Below the pieces are notes generated by a model. It was not told the origin of the DNA and searched no databases. It was given only the letters and a program-made list of their open reading frames with translations. Shown here piece after piece: positions 42,358 through 50,677 of a DNA stretch of 64,000 nucleotides (positions within the stretch are counted from its first letter, which is position 1; each line of letters begins with the position of its first letter). Source of the DNA: JAXGPP01 sp964436865 (lineage in GTDB: Bacteria; Planctomycetota; Planctomycetia; Pirellulales; Thermoguttaceae). The translations under genes and the position numbers were made by a program. The stretch spans positions 19,908-83,907 of the forward strand of contig CAYTFK010000003.1 in NCBI GenBank assembly GCA_964436865.1, written 5' to 3'.

Positions 42358-44409
42358 ATGCGAACGTGGCTTGTGGTCTTTGTTCTTGCCCTGCCCGTAG
42401 GCGGTGCGTCGGGCGAAGTGCTGGAACGCACCGCCCAGGACACGCTCACGCCGGTCGAACTCGACCACGGCGACACGCTGCGGTTCACGCTCCGCAGCGG
42501 CCAGGTCCGCGAGCTGACGCTCGAAAGCACCGCTGCGGCGATCCTCGAACGCGTCGAGCCCGGCGGCATTGTATACCATTTCACCTGCCGGGTGTGGATC
42601 GCCGGCCAGCCGATGACCATGGAGCGGTACGTCGGCACGCAGGAAAGCTTCTACGAACCCTACGTGGTCAACGGCATAAGGATCTGGTTCGACATGGTCC
42701 GCGATGTGTTCGACCTGATTCCCATTCGCTACCCGCGGACGGGTAATCTCGACGCCCACCCGCGCCGCCATGCGCGGTTCGCCGTGCAGGACGCGACGCT
42801 CCGCGTGTGCCCGGAAGAAATGCTCGCCTGGTATCCGAACGAGGCCGGATATATCGATGTGGGGCGCTGCTACAACGGCGACGACTGTTGGATGGGGGCT
42901 TATCTGGGCGAGGCCTGCCACGTGGGACTCGATATCAACCACGCCAAGTGTGAGCTGCTCACAGCGCCGATCCGGTTTGACGATCACTTCCTCTTCCATT
43001 CGCTGGCCACCGGGCAGGAAAACAACCGATGGCGAGGCATCCGCCGCTGGCCCAACGGCGACGTGTGGGCGCTGCAAACGCACCACCTGATCGACATGCT
43101 CGTTGCGGAACGCAGTCCGCTGGCGGCAGGAACACCCTATGCCACAGCGGCCGGCGTGCATATCGGCTCGCATCCGCACACGCACTACGAGTTCAAGATC
43201 GCCAATCCCGGCCGCGTTGGCCTGCCGGCCGACGCGACGATCGATTTCGACGACGAAAAGGAAACGCGGCCGCTGGTGGCGCACCTCGATCCGTGGATTG
43301 TTTTCTGGCAGATCTTCGAGGACCAGAAGGCTCGCCAGGGGAAGATATATGCGGCGATGCAGCCTCTCAGCCCGGCACGGGTAGGCGAGCGAGTGCCGTT
43401 CTTCGCGGCAGGCTCGCGCGCCGGCAGCGGCAACGGGGAACTCACCTACTGCTGGGCATTTGGCGACGGCAGCACTGCGGTTGGACCGCTTGCCGAACAC
43501 TCTTTCGCCCACGCCGGCGTGCACCCGGTAACGTTGATCGTCGACGATGGCGTGAACCGGGCCCGCTTTACGCAGCATATCACCGTTGGTGCCGGGACGC
43601 AGAGCATGTCATGCGTGACTCTTGCGGCCGCCGACGAACCGGGTTTTCACCCGCGGCCCGCGCAAGCGATGGACGTGTACGGCGCGCCGCCGGACGACCT
43701 GCCGCACACGCTCCGGTTCCTCGCCCGGGCAAGCCGGCCGGTTCCGGCGGCCAAGTGGGTGGAGGCAAAGAACACCGCCGACGGAAGCGCTTTCGGCATC
43801 AACGCCCACGTCGCGAATCCGCGGTCGGCGCCGTGGGTCAAACTGTACATTGAGCCGAAGCGGCCCCCGCTTCGAATGCGCGTCGAGGTCGACGCCAGCG
43901 GCCTGGCGGCCGGTGAATATGAGGCTATCGTGCGAGTCGAAGGTGATACGTCGGACCGCATTCGCGTCGTTCTCCGGGTAGTTGAGGAGAAACCGGCCGA
44001 CGAAGTGACGGTCGACGACCGCGATACGGGATTCTGGGCCACGCCCTATTTCTGGGTCGGCCATCGCTTCTCGCGCTGCCCTCCAGACAAACGCGGCTAC
44101 AACGGCTTCTATCTGACCAGCGGTGGGCGGGCAATGGCGGGGCAGGTCGCGCGATTCACCCCTGACCTCGAGGCCGGCCGCTACGAGGTGCTGCTGAGCG
44201 ACCAGACGCCGTTCCGGCCCGATACGGCGTTCAACGTCCGCGTCCGCCATCGCCGTGGCGACCAGACCGTCCGCATGCGGCCGGCAGAGTCACGGCGGAT
44301 CGGCGTTTTCGACTTCGACGAGGGGACCGATGGCTTTGTAGAAATCCAGGCTGCCGATTCGCGGGGGCTTGTCATCGCCGACGCGGTGGTGTTCAAATCT
44401 CTCCAGTAG
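42358..44409 (+). CDS. Secreted M23-like protein with PKD and C-terminal carbohydrate-binding-like domains
   Basis: This 683-residue protein begins with a Sec signal (about 20 residues). The first 300 residues include two motifs of M23/LytM zinc peptidases: HVGLD (HxxxD) at about residue 194 and SHPHTHYEFKI (HxH) at about 270. The WYP and FDDHFLFHS stretches between fit the same fold loosely. A PKD-type domain follows (YCWAFGDGSTA, HSFAHAGVHPVTLIV). The last about 130 residues (VDDRDTGFW to IADAVVFKS) resemble golvesin-like carbohydrate-binding domains. It could cleave peptide bridges or bind envelope polymers; activity is inferred. GGGGAGG precedes ATG 42358. Confidence 0.65.
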   Translation: MRTWLVVFVLALPVGGASGEVLERTAQDTLTPVELDHGDTLRFTLRSGQVRELTLESTAAAILERVEPGGIVYHFTCRVWIAGQPMTMERYVGTQESFYEPYVVNGIRIWFDMVRDVFDLIPIRYPRTGNLDAHPRRHARFAVQDATLRVCPEEMLAWYPNEAGYIDVGRCYNGDDCWMGAYLGEACHVGLDINHAKCELLTAPIRFDDHFLFHSLATGQENNRWRGIRRWPNGDVWALQTHHLIDMLVAERSPLAAGTPYATAAGVHIGSHPHTHYEFKIANPGRVGLPADATIDFDDEKETRPLVAHLDPWIVFWQIFEDQKARQGKIYAAMQPLSPARVGERVPFFAAGSRAGSGNGELTYCWAFGDGSTAVGPLAEHSFAHAGVHPVTLIVDDGVNRARFTQHITVGAGTQSMSCVTLAAADEPGFHPRPAQAMDVYGAPPDDLPHTLRFLARASRPVPAAKWVEAKNTADGSAFGINAHVANPRSAPWVKLYIEPKRPPLRMRVEVDASGLAAGEYEAIVRVEGDTSDRIRVVLRVVEEKPADEVTVDDRDTGFWATPYFWVGHRFSRCPPDKRGYNGFYLTSGGRAMAGQVARFTPDLEAGRYEVLLSDQTPFRPDTAFNVRVRHRRGDQTVRMRPAESRRIGVFDFDEGTDGFVEIQAADSRGLVIADAVVFKSLQ

Positions 44410-44477
44410 CGTTCGAGGTTAAGACGATCGTCCGCCGCGCCGCACCGCGCAGCAGCACATTGTGTCTGGAGGCATCC

Positions 44478-45638
44478 ATGCGAAGCTGGCTCACGATACT
44501 CCTCGCGGCAATGGCGATTCCCGCATTGGCCGACGAACCGCAACCGGTGCGGTGGAAGCGATTGTCGACGATCACCGGCGAGCTGCCCGTGCCCAACGGG
44601 GGCGATCAGCAGACATGTTGCCTGGTGTTCGATATCGACGGCGATGGGGTAAACGATTTCGTCGTCGGCGAGCGGACTCAGGCGCCCTCGGTCGTGTGGT
44701 ACAAATACCGCGGCAATCGCTGGGATCGCTTCGTGGTGGACGATGCGCGTCTGCGGCCGGAAGCCGGCGGCGCCGCGCATGACGTGGATGGCGATGGCGA
44801 TCTCGACATCATCCTCGGACAGGACTCCAGCGGCCCGGAGATGTGGTGGTGGGAAAACCCGGCACCGGCGTTCGACAAGCCCTGGACGCGGCGGCGGATC
44901 AAGGATTCCGGCGGCCGCAAGCACCACGACCAGACCACCGGCGACTTCGACGGCGACGGCCGTGCGGAACTTGTCTCGTGGAACCAGGGAGCCAAGTCGC
45001 TGTTGTCGCTGGCGATTCCAGCCGACCCTCGCCACCATGGCCCCTGGCCGGCAACGACGATCTACCGCTGGTCGGCGGGCCAGGAGCATGAAGGCTTTCC
45101 TACTACGACTGTCGACGTCGATGGCGACGGCACGATCGACCTCGTGGGCGGCGGACGGTGGTTCAAGCACCGCGGCGAGGGACGCTACGAGGCGCACGTG
45201 ATCGACGATGCCATGCGATTCACCCAGTGCGCCGCGGGGCAACTGGTGCCCGGCGGCCGGCCGGAGATCGTCTTCTCGCCGGGTGACGCCGACGGTGAGG
45301 CCCGCTGGTACGAGTGGACCGCCGGAGAGTGGAAGCCCCGCTCGCTGCGGCATGTCATCCACGGCCATACCTGCGAAGTGGGCGACGTCAACGCCGACGG
45401 CGCGCTGGACATCATGATCGGCGAGATGGGCGACCCCGGGGCCGGCGACGACGCCCGGACCTTCGTCTGGTACGGCGACCGTCAGGGCCGCTTCACCGAG
45501 GCGGTCGTCTCGCACGGGCAAGGCATCCACGAGGGTAAACTGGCCGACCTCGACGGCGACGGCGACCTCGACATCCTCCTGAAGCCCTATCACCACCACG
45601 CTCCGCGCATCGACGTGCTCTTGAATGAAGGGTCGTAG
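44478..45638 (+). CDS. Secreted FG-GAP/VCBS repeat protein
   Basis: This 386-residue protein starts with a short Sec signal ending near LADEP and is made of repeated beta-propeller blades with calcium-binding DxDxDGxxD motifs: FDIDGDGVNDFVVG, DVDGDGDLDIILG, DFDGDGRAELV, DVDGDGTIDLVGG and DLDGDGDLDILLK. These FG-GAP-like repeats build exported seven-bladed propellers used for binding or as part of enzymes. No catalytic domain is apparent. GGAGG precedes ATG 44478. It follows the M23-like gene by 68 bp and may be co-transcribed. Confidence 0.87.
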   Translation: MRSWLTILLAAMAIPALADEPQPVRWKRLSTITGELPVPNGGDQQTCCLVFDIDGDGVNDFVVGERTQAPSVVWYKYRGNRWDRFVVDDARLRPEAGGAAHDVDGDGDLDIILGQDSSGPEMWWWENPAPAFDKPWTRRRIKDSGGRKHHDQTTGDFDGDGRAELVSWNQGAKSLLSLAIPADPRHHGPWPATTIYRWSAGQEHEGFPTTTVDVDGDGTIDLVGGGRWFKHRGEGRYEAHVIDDAMRFTQCAAGQLVPGGRPEIVFSPGDADGEARWYEWTAGEWKPRSLRHVIHGHTCEVGDVNADGALDIMIGEMGDPGAGDDARTFVWYGDRQGRFTEAVVSHGQGIHEGKLADLDGDGDLDILLKPYHHHAPRIDVLLNEGS

Positions 45639-46130
45639 ACCGGGCATTTTACCCGGATTCGCTACTGGTCGCAGACTCAATCTCTTTTCCAACTGCGGGC
45701 ATAACACCCTGGCTGCCTTTACCCCACTACAGTTGTAGGCTGGGCAATTCCTCCCTTCATCTCTCCGGCAGTTCTGGCACCTGTCTAGCAAATTCTGGCG
45801 GCAATAACCGCGGCGATCGGGCGAATTATCTTCTGACAACCTGGCCTGTTTCGCAGAAACTCAGACGCCACTTGATTCGTCATTCCTGTAACCGGGCGTC
45901 ATGGTACGGCAGTGGGTCAAGTCGGTTCCACTCCTTTATCCATCCGCTCGTGTTGCCGATCGTAATGCGGAGCGGCATGGACATAGTCAGGGCCGTCGCC
46001 GGATTTTCCAGGCAAAGATACGCCCCTCGCGGCGTCTTATCGATAGCGGGAACAGAGTTCAGTTGGCGTTTCTCTGTCGCGGCAGCTCGTACTGTCGCCG
46101 GAGATACCCCGCCGTATCGGAGGCCGAGGC
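45639..46130. other. Lower-GC intergenic region
   Basis: This gap of about 490 bp is noticeably less GC-rich than its neighbours. A small hairpin, CCGGG-CATTTTA-CCCGG, starts just after the FG-GAP gene stop. A minus-strand frame of 99 codons covers 45880-46179, but its composition is not convincing. It could be a relic of inserted DNA. Confidence 0.35.
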
Positions 46131-47426
46131 ATGTTGGGCCTGCAATGCAATCCAGCAGGAACAATTCCGGGTAATCCATCTACTCTTGAGGCCGTCGCGC
46201 CGCACGAGGCGGACACCTATGCCGCCCCAAACCGCGGTGGGGGCCGATTCCGGCAGGCGATGGAAACTGCAGCCCAGGCCGGCGTGCTGCTAGCCTTGCT
46301 GGCGGCCATTTTGCTGCTGATCAACCTCCACCCGCCGGTCGCTGCCCATGGCGATGCCGCCCGCCCGTGCCGGCTCAATATCGAGCACATTCCCATCGCC
46401 TTTGAAGGCCAGAGCTTTGACCCGGCCGACCTGCCCGATGCGGTCGACCGGCCGGATCAAGCGTTCATGCGCTGGCCGGCAGGGAATGCCTTTGCCGCCG
46501 GCACCGCCTGCGAGATACTCGTGAAAGGAGGATTTCGCGGACAGTTCGACAAGCCCGACGATATGCTCGGCCCCTGCGAACACCTTGCCTATGCCTTCGA
46601 AATGAGGGCCTCGCGCCGCATCGAACGTTGCGGCGCCGACGGGGCAACGTTCCTCGTACAGTTCCACGAGCTTCGCGGCCTCAAGATTCTCACCTCCGTT
46701 GTCCCGCCACCGATCGAGTTCGCCGCGATCGATGAGCCGGTGCTCGCCCGCCTCGGCCCGCTGCGGCCGGACGAAGGGATCGTGGTGGTCGACGCAGCCC
46801 GCGCCGCGCAGGCGATTTTCGGTCCGTGCGGCGAGGACATCGCACGGCATCCGCTCACACGGGCGCTGGTTGCCGAAGACTCGCTGAGCGGCAGGAGAGT
46901 CCGCGTGACTTTTTCCGCAGAACGCGGGATCACCGCGATCCAACCGCTCGACGGCAACCTGACGGGCGACGATCTTCAGACCATCCTCCAGGTCGCGCTG
47001 CCGCTCGACGGCGCGCTGCTGCCCGCCGCGGCCTGGCCCAGTTGCTGGACCGCCGATGCGCGTGCGGCGGCTGCCATGCTCGGAGCCGCCCAATGGCAAG
47101 TGACCGGCGGCCGGTTGGACCTCGTGACTCAGTCGTGCTACGCCAGCCGCGCCGGCGACTGCGCACTGATCGCTTGCCGCAGCCCGGCGATCGTGGTCGA
47201 GTCGGCAATCGCCCCGCGCACCAGTGGCGTGTTCCGTCCCCGCGGCGCCCTGCGCTACGATCTTACGCGAGGGATGATCGAGGCGGCCTGGTTCCAGGGG
47301 CCCTGCGCCGTTCCCCAACTCTGGAACGACAGCCTGCTGTTCGAGTCGCGTTACCGCTCCATGCCCATACTCGCCGTCAGTTACCACTGCCGACCGCTGG
47401 GGTCGATGACGGCGGAAAGGATTTGA
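46131..47426 (+). CDS. Membrane-anchored protein of unknown function, 431 aa
   Basis: The protein has one hydrophobic helix at about residues 50-68 (VLLALLAAILLLINL) and a large extracytoplasmic part with many cysteines (for example DKPDDMLGPCEHL and SCYASRAGDCALIACRS). I recognise no family. The start at 46131 has GGAGG nine bases upstream. ATG 46260 is an alternative that would put the helix closer to the N-terminus. Its stop lies 13 bp before the gene for a C39-like cysteine peptidase membrane protein, so the two are probably one transcriptional unit and may work together at the membrane. Confidence 0.65.
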   Translation: MLGLQCNPAGTIPGNPSTLEAVAPHEADTYAAPNRGGGRFRQAMETAAQAGVLLALLAAILLLINLHPPVAAHGDAARPCRLNIEHIPIAFEGQSFDPADLPDAVDRPDQAFMRWPAGNAFAAGTACEILVKGGFRGQFDKPDDMLGPCEHLAYAFEMRASRRIERCGADGATFLVQFHELRGLKILTSVVPPPIEFAAIDEPVLARLGPLRPDEGIVVVDAARAAQAIFGPCGEDIARHPLTRALVAEDSLSGRRVRVTFSAERGITAIQPLDGNLTGDDLQTILQVALPLDGALLPAAAWPSCWTADARAAAAMLGAAQWQVTGGRLDLVTQSCYASRAGDCALIACRSPAIVVESAIAPRTSGVFRPRGALRYDLTRGMIEAAWFQGPCAVPQLWNDSLLFESRYRSMPILAVSYHCRPLGSMTAERI

Positions 47427-47439
47427 CCCGCCGCGGATC

Positions 47440-48444
47440 ATGAACGACATCATCCTCGGCATCCTCGTTCTCGCTGGCGTCTCCGCGGCCTTGTTTGCCT
47501 GCGGCATGGGCGTCGCGCGGCATTGCCGGCCCCCGACATGCGGACGCCTGGCCGCGGCGGGAGTGATCTTTCTCCTGGCATTTGCCCTCATCTTCCACGG
47601 CCGGCTTGCCCTGGCGGTTCTGCTGCCGGTGAGCAACGCGGTTGTGCTCGGCAACTGGCTCGCACCCGGCGCGGCGCTGCTGGCGGGCATGGTGGCCGGC
47701 TTCGGCACCGCGCCCGCCTGGCGACGCTGGTCGCTCGGCCTGATGGTTCTTGTCCTGGGATGGTACTCCGTCGCCTCCCCCTGGCGCGGCTCGCCCCCCT
47801 CGGCCGGCGAACCCTGGTACCGCGACGGATTCTGCATGCAGACCGCCGACGGATCGTGCAGCGCCTGTTGCGCGGCGTCGCTGCTGCGCTACTACGGAAT
47901 CCAGGCCGACGAACGCGAGATGATCGACCGCTGCCAGACGCGCCCCTGGGGCACCCCGCCGCTGTGCCTGTATCGGGGTTTGAAGCAGAAACTCCATGGC
48001 ACTCCATGGCGCGTTGAGATCTTCTCCGGATCGGTCGCCCGGCTGTGCCGCGAGAATCGCTATCCCGTGCTCCTGCTCCTCGGCAGCGAACGGGCCAGCG
48101 ATCGCCGGCCCGTGACGTTATGGCAGCGGTTGTGCAACATCGGGCCCGGCCATGCCGTCATCGTCTACCAGATTCACCCCAACGGGAACGTCGAGGTTGG
48201 CGATCCTGCATGCGGCCGCGTCGAGTGGGCGGTGCAGGATCTCTACCTGCGCTGGACGGGCGAGGGCCTGAGGCTGGTGCGCTGTGGGGCTGAGCGCCAT
48301 GCCGCCGGCGCGGCGCGCGTCACTTCGCTTGCCGGAAACGGTTCAGGTCGGCCGGCTTCCCGATCACCAGCAGCACATGATCCTCGTAGAGCCGATGGTC
48401 GGCCCCCGGAAGCATCTCTAGCTTACCCGTCAGCACGTCCTTGA
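47440..48444 (+). CDS. Membrane protein with C39-like cysteine peptidase domain
   Basis: This 334-residue protein has about four membrane helices in the first 115 residues and a C-terminal domain with the papain-like C39 pattern: CMQTADGSCSACCAASLLRY (catalytic Cys in GSC, preceded by the oxyanion Gln) and GHAVIVYQIHPNGNVEVGDP with the His and Asp. C39 domains cleave leader peptides at double-glycine sites in ABC exporters, but no ABC domain is here. The last about 40 residues run antisense to the ktrA gene (125-bp overlap), so the true stop may once have been earlier. It is coupled to the upstream Cys-rich membrane protein. Confidence 0.7.
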   Translation: MNDIILGILVLAGVSAALFACGMGVARHCRPPTCGRLAAAGVIFLLAFALIFHGRLALAVLLPVSNAVVLGNWLAPGAALLAGMVAGFGTAPAWRRWSLGLMVLVLGWYSVASPWRGSPPSAGEPWYRDGFCMQTADGSCSACCAASLLRYYGIQADEREMIDRCQTRPWGTPPLCLYRGLKQKLHGTPWRVEIFSGSVARLCRENRYPVLLLLGSERASDRRPVTLWQRLCNIGPGHAVIVYQIHPNGNVEVGDPACGRVEWAVQDLYLRWTGEGLRLVRCGAERHAAGAARVTSLAGNGSGRPASRSPAAHDPRRADGRPPEASLAYPSARP

Positions 48445-48985
48445 CCGCCACCACCCACACATCGAACCGCCGGCGAACATCCAGTTCCCCGATCGACTTC
48501 CCGATGAACGAGTCGGGCAGCGCGATCTCCACGAGGCTGTAGTCCGGATCGATCGGCAGGAACTCGAGCACATTGGGATAGGCCTCGCGGTCGGCCAGCT
48601 CAATGGCCGCTTCCGTCTCGGGGAAGATCACCCGTTCAACCCCCAGGTGTTTGAGAATCCGGCCGTGGTCCGCCGTTACCCCGCGAACGATGATCCGCCG
48701 CGCGCCCAGTTCCTTGCAGTGCAGGGTGGCCAGCAGGGAAAGCGCGATGTTCTCCCCCAGGCAGATGAACACGGCCTGCGCTGCCGGCAGGTTGAGCTGC
48801 TGGAGCAACTCCCGGTCGGTCGAGTCGCCGATCACTGCCTCGTAGAGCACGTCGCGGAGCGAATCGACGCGGTCCGCAATCATTTCCACGCCGGTTACCC
48901 GGCAACCGCTTTCGTGTAGTCGCGTGGCCAGGGCCGTGCCGAACGCGCCCAGTCCGAGGACCACAAAACGTCGTGCTGCTGCCAT
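48320..48985 (-). CDS. ktrA: Potassium channel regulatory subunit KtrA/TrkA-like
   Basis: This 221-residue cytoplasmic protein has an RCK N-terminal NAD-binding domain (FVVLGLGAFGTALATRLHES at the start, then AVIGDSTD and AVFICLGEN) and an RCK C-terminal domain (LVEIALPDSFIGKSIGELDV). Such proteins form the ring that gates TrkH/KtrB K+ channels in response to ATP/ADP and NAD(H). It lies 3 bp after the trkH gene on the same strand, so they form one operon. Its 3' end overlaps the convergent C39-like gene. Confidence 0.93.
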   Translation of the reverse strand: MAAARRFVVLGLGAFGTALATRLHESGCRVTGVEMIADRVDSLRDVLYEAVIGDSTDRELLQQLNLPAAQAVFICLGENIALSLLATLHCKELGARRIIVRGVTADHGRILKHLGVERVIFPETEAAIELADREAYPNVLEFLPIDPDYSLVEIALPDSFIGKSIGELDVRRRFDVWVVAVKDVLTGKLEMLPGADHRLYEDHVLLVIGKPADLNRFRQAK

Positions 48986-48988
48986 GGC

Positions 48989-50365
48989 TCAACCAATCAG
49001 GGGTTCTTCGCGGACGTATTCGAGCGGCCGGCGCCGCTCGCTGCGGGAAATGGCGATGAAAACGGAGATCGGACCCAGCCGGCCGAAGAACATGATGATA
49101 ATGATGATCACCCGTCCCATCGCCGACAACTTGGGCGTCATGCCGGTGCTCAGTCCCACTGTGCCCAGCGCGGAGACGACTTCGAACTGCGCGTCCAGAA
49201 ACGATCCATCCGTCGCGCGGTGCGGCACCGGAGTCTGTTCGAACATCAACAGGCACGTGAGCGCTGCCGTCGCCACAACGGCGAACAAGAGCGCCGTGGT
49301 CGTGGCCTCCGCCAGAGCCTTGACCGGAATCGTGCGGCGGAAGACGCTCACCCCCAGGTGCCCCCGAAAACTCGACCAGGTCCGCAGCAACAGCACCATC
49401 ATCGTCGAGACCTTCATGCCGCCGCCCGTCGAGCAGGGCCCTGCGCCGATCGCCATCAGGAGAATCATCACCAGGAGCGTGGCGTTGGTCAGCGAGGCCA
49501 GGTCAACCGTGTTGAAACCGGCCGTGCGGCAGGTCACCGATTGAAATAGCGCCACCAATAGCCGCTTGCCCAGCGGCATCTCCTCAAGCGAGTTGTCCCA
49601 CTCCAGAATCAGGAACGCCAGCGTGCCCAGCAGAATCAGCGCTGCGGTGCCCAGCATCATCACCTTGCTGTGCAGGTGCAGGTCGTCCCAAAGCTCGCGC
49701 CATCCCTTCCGGCGGTTGCGAAGCACGTCGACCATGACCGGATAGCCAATTCCGCCTAAAACGATCAGCCCCATGATCGTCAGGTTCACCAGCAGATCGC
49801 CCTGGTAGCCCACGAGGCTGTCGTCGTGCAGAGCAAACCCGGCGTTGCAGAAGGCTGAAATGGAGTGAAACGTGGCGTTCCACAGGGCTTCACCCGGCGG
49901 CAGGCCGAAGAGATTGCGGAGCGTCAGCAGCGTCACCCCAGCGCCTTCGATAACCAGCGTCGTCAGGATCACATTCCGCAACAGCCGGCCCAGGTCGGTG
50001 GTCTCGCTGGCCCCCAGCGTCTGGCTCACTACCGCGCGCATCCGCAGGCTCTGCTGGCTTCCCAGCCGGAAGGTGACGAAGTTGGTCACCGTGAGAATGC
50101 CTATACCCCCCAGTTGGATCAATAGCAGGATCACCGCCTGGCCGAACGGCGAAAAATCGTTCACCGTCGACCGGACCGTCAACCCCGTGACGCAGGTCGC
50201 GCTGGTAGCGGTAAACGCCGCATCGAGCACGCTGATCGGCTCGCGACCCGGGGCGCGGCTCCACGGGCTGGCCAAGGCAATTGTGCCGGCGAGGATCATG
50301 CCTGCATAACAGGCGAATGATATCCGGGCCGGGTATTTCAGCACCGCCCCGCTCAGTCTAGCCAT
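48989..50365 (-). CDS. TrkH/KtrB potassium uptake channel subunit
   Basis: This 458-residue membrane protein has the four-pore-loop design of TrkH/KtrB. Selectivity-filter-like loops are SATCVTGLTVRST, SAFCNAGFALHDD, VTCRTAGFNTVDL and SALGTVGLSTGMT. Further family segments are LGGIGILTVTNF and MAIGAGPCSTGGGMKVST. It moves K+ into the cell with the neighbouring KtrA-like regulator. ATG 50365 is chosen because the transporter body (RLSGAVLKYPARIS) begins there; the frame extends to 50410 without a clear ribosome binding site. Length fits KtrB better than the longer TrkH. Confidence 0.93.
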   Translation of the reverse strand: MARLSGAVLKYPARISFACYAGMILAGTIALASPWSRAPGREPISVLDAAFTATSATCVTGLTVRSTVNDFSPFGQAVILLLIQLGGIGILTVTNFVTFRLGSQQSLRMRAVVSQTLGASETTDLGRLLRNVILTTLVIEGAGVTLLTLRNLFGLPPGEALWNATFHSISAFCNAGFALHDDSLVGYQGDLLVNLTIMGLIVLGGIGYPVMVDVLRNRRKGWRELWDDLHLHSKVMMLGTAALILLGTLAFLILEWDNSLEEMPLGKRLLVALFQSVTCRTAGFNTVDLASLTNATLLVMILLMAIGAGPCSTGGGMKVSTMMVLLLRTWSSFRGHLGVSVFRRTIPVKALAEATTTALLFAVVATAALTCLLMFEQTPVPHRATDGSFLDAQFEVVSALGTVGLSTGMTPKLSAMGRVIIIIIMFFGRLGPISVFIAISRSERRRPLEYVREEPLIG

Positions 50366-50677
50366 GGCTGTACTACAAGGAGGGTACCGACGGCCACCCC
50401 GGGAAAGCATCCGAGTATATCAAAACCGGCAGGCGTCTGATAACACCCGCCCGATTCCCCACCCCCCCCGCCCTGAGTGCCGGCGGCAGTCTACGCATTC
50501 TCACCCCGGCCTGGGGCGAGGAAACCCGTCTTTTGTGTCGTATGGGTCGCGAAGTTACAATGGAACCGATTGGCCTTCGCATTGAAGACGCCGCGCGAAC
50601 TCGCTGCGGCGCTTTGCCACGCCAAGTCCTGCCTCCCCGTCCCCTTGCTTCGTTTCCCACAGAAGGATTCCCAGCCC

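Noticed and set aside
45880..46179. 99-codon minus-strand frame in the low-GC gap
   Set aside because: No ribosome binding site or family; it overlaps the start of the 431-aa gene. It could be a relic but cannot be supported.
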